NCBI GenBank assembly: GCA_050260935.1
Contig: JBLNCU010000108.1
Span: 1 to 39,653, forward strand
DNA length: 39,653 nt
Direction: 5' to 3'
Origin: UBA8346 sp050260935
GTDB lineage: Bacteria; Bacillota; UBA4882; UBA8346
A program made the translations under genes and the position numbers. Below are positions 15,424 through 22,876 of this stretch, piece by piece. The notes under the pieces are model-generated. The model searched no databases and was not told the DNA's origin. It worked only from the letters and a program-made list of their open reading frames with translations. Each line of letters starts with the position of its first letter. Positions within the stretch are counted from its first letter, which is position 1.

Positions 15424-16740
15424 TCATCCCGCTATCTCCGTAATTACCGAATATAAGATCCTGGTCCCCTGTTCCAGGTTGGCCAGGGAAATCCGCTCAT
15501 CAACCCCATGCATCCGCTGGATTTCCGTTTCCGCCAGCAACACCGGCATAAAGCCATAGCTCGTTATTCCTTGATAGCGGAAGAAACGCGAATCAGTCAC
15601 CCGCGAAGAGAGGTAAGGCACTACAAAAGCTTGGCGGTTCTCCTTTGCTACTGCGTTTTGAATGGCTTGAAACAAGCCGGTATCTAGCGGTGATTCGGTT
15701 GGTGCCGCGGATTGAACCACCTCCATATCAACCTGGGAATCATTGATTACATTCTGTAATTCCGTTAAAAAATGTTCGGGGGTTTCCCCTGGTAGTAAAC
15801 GGCAATCCAAGGTAAGTTCACAGGTCTCCGGCAGCACGTTGGTTTTTTCACCAGCCCGCATGATGGTCGGGGAGACTGTATTGTATAACATGGCCTGGAC
15901 GGAACGTTCCTTACTGAAGTGACGGTTGGCAAAGAGTTTTAAACTGTAGTCCAAGGCCGCCGGATTAACGGGTGGCTTGACTCCCTTGTAAGCAGCCATC
16001 TGCTTCAAAAAAGCCCGGGAGGTACTGGTTAAGGTAACCGGCTTCTTATGCCGGTTTAGTCGGTTAAGGACTTTACTCATATGGTAAATGGCATTGTCCT
16101 TCATCGGCATCGAGGCATGTCCCGGGGTGCCCAGAACCGATAATTTCACCCAGAGAAGCCCCATTTCCCCGTTCTGACAGGTATACACCGGTACTCCGTC
16201 CCGGATAAGGCCTTCGCTTCCTTCATTGAGTACATATTCCGCCTGAGCCAAGCCTGGGATCCCCTGCTTAATCAACCAACCTATACCCTGGTCACCGCCG
16301 GTCTCCGCGTCGGCGGCAGCAATAAAGATCAAGTCTCTGGAGGGTATTTGCCCGCTTCTTTTGTAAAGCAGCAATCCCAGCAGTTCCATAGCCAGCATTC
16401 CTTTCATATCCAGGGCTCCGCGCCCCCAGATGTGCCCATCGGCCACTGTTCCGGCAAAGGGATCATAAGTCCATTGGCGGGGACTCGCCCCTACAACATC
16501 TAAATGTGATAATAGAATCAAGGGCCGTAGTTTCCCGCTTCCTTCGAGCCGGGCTACTAAATTCCCTCTTCCGGGAGCAGCCTCATATATTTTTGAAGGT
16601 ATTCCTTCCCGGTTTAGTATTTCTTGAAGATAAGCCGCGGCTTTCAGCTCATTACCGGGAGGATTGGCGGTATTAATACGAATTAAACTACGTAAAACAT
16701 CGATTACTTCTTCTTTAATCTTATTCCAATTTATTTCCAT
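15424..16740 (-). CDS. M20-family metallopeptidase/amidohydrolase with altered general-base motif
   Basis: 438 residues from ATG 16740; an in-frame ATG at 16773 has a weaker ribosome-binding site. Dizinc ligands of the M20 fold are visible: His79 and Asp81 in LSHLDVVG, Asp111 in GRGALDMKG and Glu146. An inserted dimerisation domain (about 195-320) and a C-terminal ligand segment follow (MHGVDERISL). The usual Asp-Glu-Glu motif, whose first Glu is the general base, reads Asp144-Ala145-Glu146 (AADAETGG) here. Family members hydrolyse dipeptides, N-acyl amino acids or succinyl-diaminopimelate; no substrate can be named. If Ala145 really aligns with the general base, activity would be reduced or use another residue. 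No signal peptide. Confidence 0.85.
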   Translation of the reverse strand: MEINWNKIKEEVIDVLRSLIRINTANPPGNELKAAAYLQEILNREGIPSKIYEAAPGRGNLVARLEGSGKLRPLILLSHLDVVGASPRQWTYDPFAGTVADGHIWGRGALDMKGMLAMELLGLLLYKRSGQIPSRDLIFIAAADAETGGDQGIGWLIKQGIPGLAQAEYVLNEGSEGLIRDGVPVYTCQNGEMGLLWVKLSVLGTPGHASMPMKDNAIYHMSKVLNRLNRHKKPVTLTSTSRAFLKQMAAYKGVKPPVNPAALDYSLKLFANRHFSKERSVQAMLYNTVSPTIMRAGEKTNVLPETCELTLDCRLLPGETPEHFLTELQNVINDSQVDMEVVQSAAPTESPLDTGLFQAIQNAVAKENRQAFVVPYLSSRVTDSRFFRYQGITSYGFMPVLLAETEIQRMHGVDERISLANLEQGTRILYSVITEIAG

Positions 16741-16848
16741 CCGGCCACCCCCATTTACATTATTCTTTCCCATTAATTTCCCGTTTTAATGATGCTAGAA
16801 ATTTATTCATACTGGCGCTCCTTTTTACAGCCATCCGGCGGGCGGTTA

Positions 16849-17550
16849 CTACTTTTCCTTTGTTGCTCCCGGGATTATCACTCCGGCGCCGTTTCCGACG
16901 TACACATTGGGAACCTCGCCCATAATCACCGCCTCAACTAAAGGAATATCGGTACTAACTTGAATCTCCTGATTGATTAGGGGCACCACCATCTTGATAA
17001 TAGCCTTCACCGTAACATATATCCTATGGCGGACCTGGTTGATTCCGGCCAAATCAAAACGATCGCTGATGCTGCTCTCCACAAGGCCCATCGGCGCCAC
17101 TTTAACCGGTATATCCGGGCCAAAACCGGCCATTATTTTCGAACCCAAGACTTGCCCGAGAGGAACGCTGATAATTTCCCTCGGCAATCCCTCCAGACGT
17201 TTCTGTATAGCCAGGGTGGCCTCGGAGGAGATCCGGTTGATCTCGCCGGTATTGGGCTGAATTATTGAGACCTTACCCTCCCCGTTGAATTGAACCTTGA
17301 TTAAATTTTGGTATTGAATGCCTGGTGAGATGTTGGAACGGATCGCCTCGTTAATAGCCTTGGTAGCAATCAACCTGGCCTTGGCTTCCGCTAAATGTCG
17401 TAGACTGGGCCTAACCCGGAAATCAATAACATAAAAGCCAATCACTAAAACCAGGCAGATTATGCCCAAGGTGGTTATTGAGCGTAACCAGCGTTTCCGG
17501 TACGGCGGAACCTGGAAAAAGATAAAGCGTCTTTTTAGCGGGTAGCGCAT
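16849..17550 (-). CDS. yunB: Sporulation protein YunB
   Basis: 233 residues from ATG 17550 (GGGTGA 6 nt upstream). A basic N-terminus and one membrane segment (ITTLGIICLVLVIGFYVIDF) are followed by an extracytoplasmic domain. The conserved signature of YunB/SpoIIR-neighbour proteins is visible: IATKAINEAI, then LGQVLGSKIMAGFGPDIPVK and a C-terminus with IPLVEAVIMGEVPN. In B. subtilis yunB is controlled by the mother-cell factor sigma-E and its loss impairs sporulation; the molecular role is unknown. The presence of YunB supports the spore-forming assignment. It lies on the minus strand, back to back with the PBP1A gene. Confidence 0.9.
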   Translation of the reverse strand: MRYPLKRRFIFFQVPPYRKRWLRSITTLGIICLVLVIGFYVIDFRVRPSLRHLAEAKARLIATKAINEAIRSNISPGIQYQNLIKVQFNGEGKVSIIQPNTGEINRISSEATLAIQKRLEGLPREIISVPLGQVLGSKIMAGFGPDIPVKVAPMGLVESSISDRFDLAGINQVRHRIYVTVKAIIKMVVPLINQEIQVSTDIPLVEAVIMGEVPNVYVGNGAGVIIPGATKEK

Positions 17551-17781
17551 CTTAATCACCCGGGTAAATCATATGTTGTAGCAGCTCCGGTTATACTAAG
17601 TTACTTTTAAACCGGAATTACCGTAGCAATTCTTGCTAAGCCATTGTGCCCAAATAAACGATTATTCCGAAACTGGATGGTATCACCTTTGCCTAATTAC
17701 GCTAAAAGCAATGAGGGCTGGGCTTTTTTAAATTAATGAAAAATAGTAAAAAATTCCTGATAACAGTAAAATTTGGCTTTA

Positions 17782-17790
17782 TGGTATAAT
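17782..17790 (+). promoter_or_regulatory. Extended -10 promoter of the PBP1A gene
   Basis: TGGTATAAT at 17782-17790 is a perfect extended -10 element 41 bp before the ATG. No good -35 box lies 16-18 bp upstream, which extended -10 promoters tolerate. Confidence 0.6.
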
Positions 17791-17831
17791 GTCTATAAAC
17801 AAAATCATCAAAAGACCAATGGGAGGATTTC

Positions 17832-20054
17832 ATGTTTTTCAATAAAAAATCATCCGGTGATAACCAATATAGATTTGCCAACCTAAACATCGTTATTATA
17901 GCCATAATTGTATTAATCGGTATTATCTTGGGGTTTACCTTTGTCTTAATAATCGGAACCAGTAAAAATATTTTAAACCTGCCCCCGCCCAAACAGGCAA
18001 CCATCTTTTATGACGGTAACAACCGGGAATTTACCCGTATCTATATTGAAAACCGCATTGAAATGCCGCTGCAAAAGGTGCCGGCTCTTTTAAAGAAAGC
18101 TATTATCAATGTCGAGGATAACCGTTTTTACGAGCATTCGGGGATTGATATAAAGGCCATTTTCAGAGCGATGTGGGTGGATTTGAAAGGCGGAGGTTAT
18201 ATCGAAGGCGCCAGCACCATCACCCAACAATTGGCCAGGAATGTCCTGCTGACCCAGAAGCGGACCATGGCCCGGAAGATCCAGGAAGCTTTTCTGGCCA
18301 TGAGTATTGAACGTAATTATACCAAAGACGAAATTTTAGAACGGTACCTTAATCAGATATGTTTCGGACATGGGGCTTACGGTGTGGAAGCAGCCTCCAG
18401 GCTCTTTTTCGGCAAAAGCGTCACTGAGCTTCAAATTCATCAAATGGCCTTATTGGCCGGTTTACCGAAAAACCCCACCGGTTATTCACCTTACCTTCAT
18501 CCTCAAGCCGCTAAGGAACGCCGGGAAATTATCTTGGAACAAATGGCCAAATACGGCACGATTACCCCGGCGGAAGCCGCCTTCTATAACCAAAAACCTT
18601 TGGATGTCATTCCCCTATCGGCGGCTAAGAGAAGGGCGGCCTACTTTGTGGATTACGTGGTCCAGCGTTTAAAAGGCATTATCAATGAGGAAGCTCTTTA
18701 TGTCGGAGGCTATCAAATATATACCACCCTGGATCCGGCGGTTCAAGATGCCGCTGAAATGGCAGTCGCTTCTTTAACCGGTGGAAAACCCGATGCCTTG
18801 AAGGTACTCCAGCCCCAAATGGCTTTGGTGGCGATTGATCCCCGGACCGGTTATATTAAAGCGATGATCGGCGGGAGGGATTACGCCAATACGCAACTTA
18901 ACCGGGCCGCCTCAGCCCGCCGGCAACCGGGCTCAACCATGAAACCTTTTGTTTATACTGCGGCGATGGATAGCCGCCAGTTCACCCCCAGTACAATCAT
19001 GGTCGATGAAGAGGTAAAATACCAAACTCCCCAGGGTGAATATGCTCCACAAAATTACGATAAGATTTTCCGGGGGGAGATCTCCCTCCGTCAAGCCCTG
19101 GAGCAGTCAATCAATATCATTGCCATCAAACTGGTGGAAAACTTAGGTCCAAGCAGAGTTTTGAATTACGCTAAAAAAATGGGGTTGAAGAACCTAGTAG
19201 TGACTGGGGTCAATAGTGACCTCAACTTTTCAGCCTTGGCTCTCGGTGGTTTAACCAATGGGGTGACCCCGTTGGAACTGACCGGGGCTTATACGCCATT
19301 GGCCAATAAGGGAATCTACGTAGAGCCGATCGCAGTTTTAGAGGTTAAGGACGCCGATGGCAACACCATTTACGAGGATCATCCCCATAAACAAGTGGCG
19401 ATACCCGAGGCTACCGCTTATTTAATGACCGATATGCTGCGGGGAGTAATCATGAGGGGAACCGGCCGCGCCGCCATGATCGACCGCCCGGCGGCCGGTA
19501 AAACCGGAACTACCAGTGACTATACCAACGCTTGGTTCGTAGGGTACACCCCGGATTTGCTGGCTTCCGTTTGGATCGGGAATGACATCCAACGGAATCC
19601 GGTAACAATCAACGGAGCGGCCATCGGAAGCGCCAAGGCGGCGGAAATCTGGGGCATCTTCATGCGGAAAGCCTTGGCCCAAACTCCGCCCTCGGATTTT
19701 GTGCCGCCGGCGGGGATCGTTTCCGGAATCGAGGTTTGTACTCAAAGCGGTGAACTAGCCACCGCAAACTGTCCGGAAACCAAATACGAGACTTACTTGG
19801 CGGGCACCGAACCTACCACTCCCTGTCATATCCATCAAAATGGCCCGGCGGGAACCGCCAGCCCCGATGGTATCCCCAATGGGACCGGCAATCAATCGAC
19901 CGCCGCTAAAAATCAAAAAATGGTGATTGCCAAAATCTGTACCGAAAGCGGTTTATTGGCCACTCCTTATTGCCCGGCAGACAAAGTCAACACCGAAATA
20001 TTCCCTGAGGGCCAGGAACCAACCGCGTCCTGTAATATTCATAAAGGGCCATAA
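17832..20054 (+). CDS. pbpA: Class A penicillin-binding protein 1A (glycosyltransferase/transpeptidase)
   Basis: 740 residues. One N-terminal membrane anchor (about 20-42) is followed by a GT51 glycosyltransferase domain with catalytic Glu95 in VEDNRFYEHSG and the second motif GASTITQQLARN. The transpeptidase domain has Ser368-x-x-Lys371 (PGSTMKPF), Ser426-x-Asn428 and KTGT at 557-560. It polymerises lipid II and cross-links peptidoglycan outside the membrane. After the catalytic domains come two copies of a roughly 35-residue Cys-rich repeat: Cys636, Cys647, Cys665 and Cys703, Cys714, Cys734, each ending in a CxIH motif and separated by a Gly/Asn/Thr-rich linker. The repeats could bind metal or form disulphides. 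GGAGG lies 7 nt before ATG 17832. The gene is monocistronic. Confidence 0.95.
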   Translation: MFFNKKSSGDNQYRFANLNIVIIAIIVLIGIILGFTFVLIIGTSKNILNLPPPKQATIFYDGNNREFTRIYIENRIEMPLQKVPALLKKAIINVEDNRFYEHSGIDIKAIFRAMWVDLKGGGYIEGASTITQQLARNVLLTQKRTMARKIQEAFLAMSIERNYTKDEILERYLNQICFGHGAYGVEAASRLFFGKSVTELQIHQMALLAGLPKNPTGYSPYLHPQAAKERREIILEQMAKYGTITPAEAAFYNQKPLDVIPLSAAKRRAAYFVDYVVQRLKGIINEEALYVGGYQIYTTLDPAVQDAAEMAVASLTGGKPDALKVLQPQMALVAIDPRTGYIKAMIGGRDYANTQLNRAASARRQPGSTMKPFVYTAAMDSRQFTPSTIMVDEEVKYQTPQGEYAPQNYDKIFRGEISLRQALEQSINIIAIKLVENLGPSRVLNYAKKMGLKNLVVTGVNSDLNFSALALGGLTNGVTPLELTGAYTPLANKGIYVEPIAVLEVKDADGNTIYEDHPHKQVAIPEATAYLMTDMLRGVIMRGTGRAAMIDRPAAGKTGTTSDYTNAWFVGYTPDLLASVWIGNDIQRNPVTINGAAIGSAKAAEIWGIFMRKALAQTPPSDFVPPAGIVSGIEVCTQSGELATANCPETKYETYLAGTEPTTPCHIHQNGPAGTASPDGIPNGTGNQSTAAKNQKMVIAKICTESGLLATPYCPADKVNTEIFPEGQEPTASCNIHKGP

Positions 20055-20106
20055 GAGACAATAGGCGCGCAATAGGCAAATAAAGCATATTCTGAATAAT
20101 TTTATG

Positions 20107-20133
20107 GTCAAAAAGTCCTTGACTATTTTTTTT
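20107..20133 (+). terminator. Probable terminator of the PBP1A gene
   Basis: GTCAA (20107-20111) and TTGAC (20119-20123) form a short stem followed by TATTTTTTTT. The stem is weak but the T-run is long. Confidence 0.5.
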
Positions 20134-20147
20134 GACTTGTCCCTTGC

Positions 20148-22505
20148 CTAATTCTTCTTAAGCTCCACCACTGAAGCCCCAAGCCCGCCTTCGTTTTGTT
20201 CGGCAAAATAGACCGCTTTGACCATCGGATTGTCTTTCAAATATTGCTGGACCGCCAAACGGAGCGCTCCGGTGCCTTTGCCGTGGATTACCCGGAAACG
20301 CTGTAGCCCGGCCAGCAAGGCCCGGTCAAGATATTTTCCCAATTCGTAGAGGGCTTCATCGACTGTCATTCCCCGCAGGCTAATCTCGGTCGAAATATTT
20401 TGGGCGGCGTTTAAGCCGGTTTCCCCCGCCCTCCTGGGAGAGGTCTTCACCAGGACTTTTTCTTCCTGGATAGCCTCGAGATCGTCAAACTCCCGGTTCA
20501 CCTTGATGATACCTACCTGTACCAAAGCGCTGTCGCTTCCGATATCCAGAACTGTCCCCACCTGATCGAGGGAGATCACCCGCACCTTACCGCCAATCTG
20601 TATATCCGACGGGTCAAGCGCCTTTCCTTTGCGGCTATTGACCGGTTTCTCTTCCAGTCTACGGATCTCTCCCGCCAGTTTCTCTCTAGCCTCATTGACA
20701 ATGCCCGGCAGGTCCTCATGCCGACCCTCACGCAGCCGGCGCAGGAGATTCTCGCTCTCTCTCCTGGCTTCCAGCAAAATTTCCCTGGCTTCGTTCTTCG
20801 CTTGCCGTAACATCTCGGCCTTTTCCTGTTTTAATTTATCCAATTCCCGTTCATATTGATTTTTAAAAGTCTCTCCCTTGAGGCGGGCCTCCGAACTGAT
20901 CCGCCGGTCCTCCCGGGCTTTGATCCGGTCGATTTCAATCTGGCGGAGCATCTCTTCCACCTTAACGGTAGCGGCGGAGATATAACTCCTGGCTCTCTCG
21001 ATGATCTGCGGCGCCAGACCCAGTTTTAAAGCTATCTCAAAGGCCTGACTGCTGCCGGGAACTCCGGTCAAAAGGTGATAGGTGGGTTTAAGCGTTTGAA
21101 TGTCAAATTCCACTGATGCGTTCTCGATCCCCGGCGTTTGATAAGCGAAGGCCTTCAGCTCACTATAATGAGTGGTGGCCACAGTCCGGACATTCAAATG
21201 ATGAAGATGGGTAAGAATGCTCATAGCCAGGGCCGCCCCCTCGGTAGGATCGGTGCCAGCCCCCAATTCATCGAGCAGCACCAGACAATCCGGTCCGGCC
21301 GCCTTTTCGATAATCTTCACGATCTGGGTAAGATGGGACGAGAAGGTCGATAAACTCTGTTCAATGCTTTGCTCATCCCCAATATCGCAAAAAATATCCT
21401 CAAAGACGGCGACTTGCGAACCGGACCCCGCCGGGATGTGTAGCCCCGCCTGGGCCATTAAAGCGAGAAGCCCGATTGTTTTCAAGGTTACCGTTTTCCC
21501 GCCGGTGTTCGGACCGGTAATCACCATGGTGGTAAATTCTTTTCCCAGGGAAACACTGATCGGCACCACCTTTCCGGTTAACAACGGATGCCGGGCATTA
21601 TGAAGATCCAACTCCCCGGACCGATTCAACTCCGGTTCGATGCCGCCTATGGCCAAGCTGTATTGGCCTTTGGCAAAAGCCAGGTCCAGACGGGCCAAAA
21701 TTCCCAAGCTACTGAGTAAAGTATCGGCAACCTCCTTGATTCTCCCCGAAAGTTCGGCCAGTATGCGGCGAACCTCCTCCTGTTCCTGGGTCTCGGCGAT
21801 GCGCAACTGGTTATTGATCTCCACCACCGCCATCGGCTCGATAAATAAAGTAGCTCCACTAGCCGACTGGTCATGGACAATTCCCGGAAAAAGACTGCGG
21901 TACTCCTGCCGGACCGGGATGACATAACGGTCGTTCCTGACAGTAATCAATAGTTCCTGAAGATATTTGGCGTTCTCACTGGAACGGACAATAGACTCCA
22001 GTTTTTCCCGGATCCGGTTCTGTAATATCTTCAATTGCGATCGCAAAGTATGCAACTTGGGGCTGGCATTATCCAAAATCTCGCCGTTTAGCCCCAAGCA
22101 ACGGTCAAACTCCCGTTCGAGAGCTGGAAACGCCCCCAACCGTCCGCCCCATTCCGGCAGCAGCTCCAGGTCGGCCCCTTTCTCCAATAAAAACTCGCGC
22201 ATCAGCCGGGATGCCCTTAAGGTTGACCCCACCTCCAACAGCTCTTCCGGCGAAAGGGTGCCGTCAATCAAAGCCTTTTTTATGGAACCCCGGATGTCGA
22301 AGATCCCGCCCAGCGGGGGCCGCTCCGCCTGGATCAAGATCTTTACCGCCTCGGTGGTTACGGTTTGCTCCTCCTTGATCCTCACCGGATCGGTTAAGGG
22401 CGCCAACTCCCGGGCCAGTTCCTTGCCAAGGCTGGAACCGGCGTAGCTTTCCAGCTTCTCGATTATTTTAGGGTATTCTAAAACCCGTAAAGTCCTTTCC
22501 AGCAA
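20148..22505 (-). CDS. mutS2: MutS2 endonuclease/ATPase
   Basis: 785 residues from TTG 22505, the same length as B. subtilis MutS2. AAGGA lies 5 nt before this TTG; an in-frame ATG 33 nt upstream is rejected. Clamp and core domains come first, then the ABC-type ATPase with Walker A GPNTGGKT (about 331-338) and Walker B/D-loop LLDELGAGTDPTEGAALA. A long coiled coil follows (about 510-630), and a C-terminal Smr nuclease domain with LRGMTVDEALYEL and RVIHGKGTGALR. MutS2 acts on branched recombination intermediates and, in Bacillus, rescues collided ribosomes. It does not take part in classical mismatch repair. The HGKGTG loop of the nuclease domain is intact. Confidence 0.95.
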   Translation of the reverse strand: MLERTLRVLEYPKIIEKLESYAGSSLGKELARELAPLTDPVRIKEEQTVTTEAVKILIQAERPPLGGIFDIRGSIKKALIDGTLSPEELLEVGSTLRASRLMREFLLEKGADLELLPEWGGRLGAFPALEREFDRCLGLNGEILDNASPKLHTLRSQLKILQNRIREKLESIVRSSENAKYLQELLITVRNDRYVIPVRQEYRSLFPGIVHDQSASGATLFIEPMAVVEINNQLRIAETQEQEEVRRILAELSGRIKEVADTLLSSLGILARLDLAFAKGQYSLAIGGIEPELNRSGELDLHNARHPLLTGKVVPISVSLGKEFTTMVITGPNTGGKTVTLKTIGLLALMAQAGLHIPAGSGSQVAVFEDIFCDIGDEQSIEQSLSTFSSHLTQIVKIIEKAAGPDCLVLLDELGAGTDPTEGAALAMSILTHLHHLNVRTVATTHYSELKAFAYQTPGIENASVEFDIQTLKPTYHLLTGVPGSSQAFEIALKLGLAPQIIERARSYISAATVKVEEMLRQIEIDRIKAREDRRISSEARLKGETFKNQYERELDKLKQEKAEMLRQAKNEAREILLEARRESENLLRRLREGRHEDLPGIVNEAREKLAGEIRRLEEKPVNSRKGKALDPSDIQIGGKVRVISLDQVGTVLDIGSDSALVQVGIIKVNREFDDLEAIQEEKVLVKTSPRRAGETGLNAAQNISTEISLRGMTVDEALYELGKYLDRALLAGLQRFRVIHGKGTGALRLAVQQYLKDNPMVKAVYFAEQNEGGLGASVVELKKN

Positions 22506-22543
22506 AACGATCCTTCTTTCCAAAATGTAATATCGCAACTTCT

Positions 22544-22552
22544 ATTGTAACA
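22544..22552 (-). promoter_or_regulatory. Probable extended -10 promoter of mutS2
   Basis: TGTTACAAT on the minus strand, 39 bp before the TTG start and immediately downstream of a terminator hairpin on that strand. Confidence 0.45.
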
Positions 22553-22553
22553 T

Positions 22554-22590
22554 AAAAAAGCCAATCGGGTTATCCGTAGATTGGCTTTTT
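22554..22590. terminator. Bidirectional terminator upstream of mutS2
   Basis: AAAAAAGCCAATC (22554-22566) and GATTGGCTTTTT (22579-22590) form a 12-bp A/T-flanked stem with T-runs on both strands. It separates mutS2 from the small element at 22596-22747 and would stop minus-strand transcription before the mutS2 promoter. Confidence 0.8.
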
Positions 22591-22595
22591 CACAA

Positions 22596-22623
22596 TTGGT
22601 AAATTCTCCGTCAAATCTATACT
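22596..22623 (+). promoter_or_regulatory. Candidate promoter of the small RNA element
   Basis: TTGGTA (22596-22601), a 16-nt spacer and TATACT (22618-22623). A transcript would start near 22630, exactly where the GC-rich structured segment begins. Confidence 0.45.
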
Positions 22624-22629
22624 GTGATG

Positions 22630-22747
22630 GGCGCGCCGGGAGGGAGGAACGGATGCGTGCTCAGTGTGGGTCGAGCACCGTAACCCTCAAGCGACGACGT
22701 GGATCGCGCTTTTCGCGGCGCATCATCCAACCCGGCAAAACTTTTTT
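22630..22747 (+). ncRNA. Candidate structured small RNA of unknown family
   Basis: A GC-rich island of about 118 bp in AT-rich surroundings. It can fold into a closed multi-branch structure: outer helix GCCGGG (22635-22640) with CCCGGC (22731-22736), inner helix GATGCG (22652-22657) with CGCATC (22719-22724), hairpin TGCTC (22658-22662) with GAGCA (22673-22677), and hairpin CGCG (22705-22708) with CGCG (22714-22717). The outer helix is followed within 5 nt by TTTTTT (22742-22747). Promoter-like boxes lie just upstream. I checked it against SRP, 6S, tmRNA, RNase P and common riboswitch motifs from memory and saw no match. Alternative: a 41-codon Arg-rich ORF from ATG 22653, which has GGAGG 5 nt upstream but would end beyond the T-run. 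Confidence 0.4.
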
Positions 22748-22805
22748 ATTCGCTCAGTTCTTGCAATTAACCACATAATGGGCAACAATCAACAAAGGTT
22801 ACCCT

Positions 22806-22846
22806 AAAACAAAAAAGGGTTGTCCCGCCCCAAATGGAACAACCCT
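22806..22846 (-). terminator. Terminator of lon
   Basis: On the minus strand AGGGTTGT (22846-22839), a 15-nt loop and ACAACCCT (22823-22816) are followed by TTTTTGTTTT. It lies 30 bp past the lon stop codon. Confidence 0.85.
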
Positions 22847-22876
22847 ATTACTTATAATTCACTTTTTCCAAAACAC

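Noticed and set aside
22630..22747. SRP (4.5S) RNA or 6S RNA as identity of the structured element
   Set aside because: The SRP helix-8 loop with GGAAGCAGC and GGAA tetraloop is absent, and the structure is not the long single hairpin of 6S RNA.
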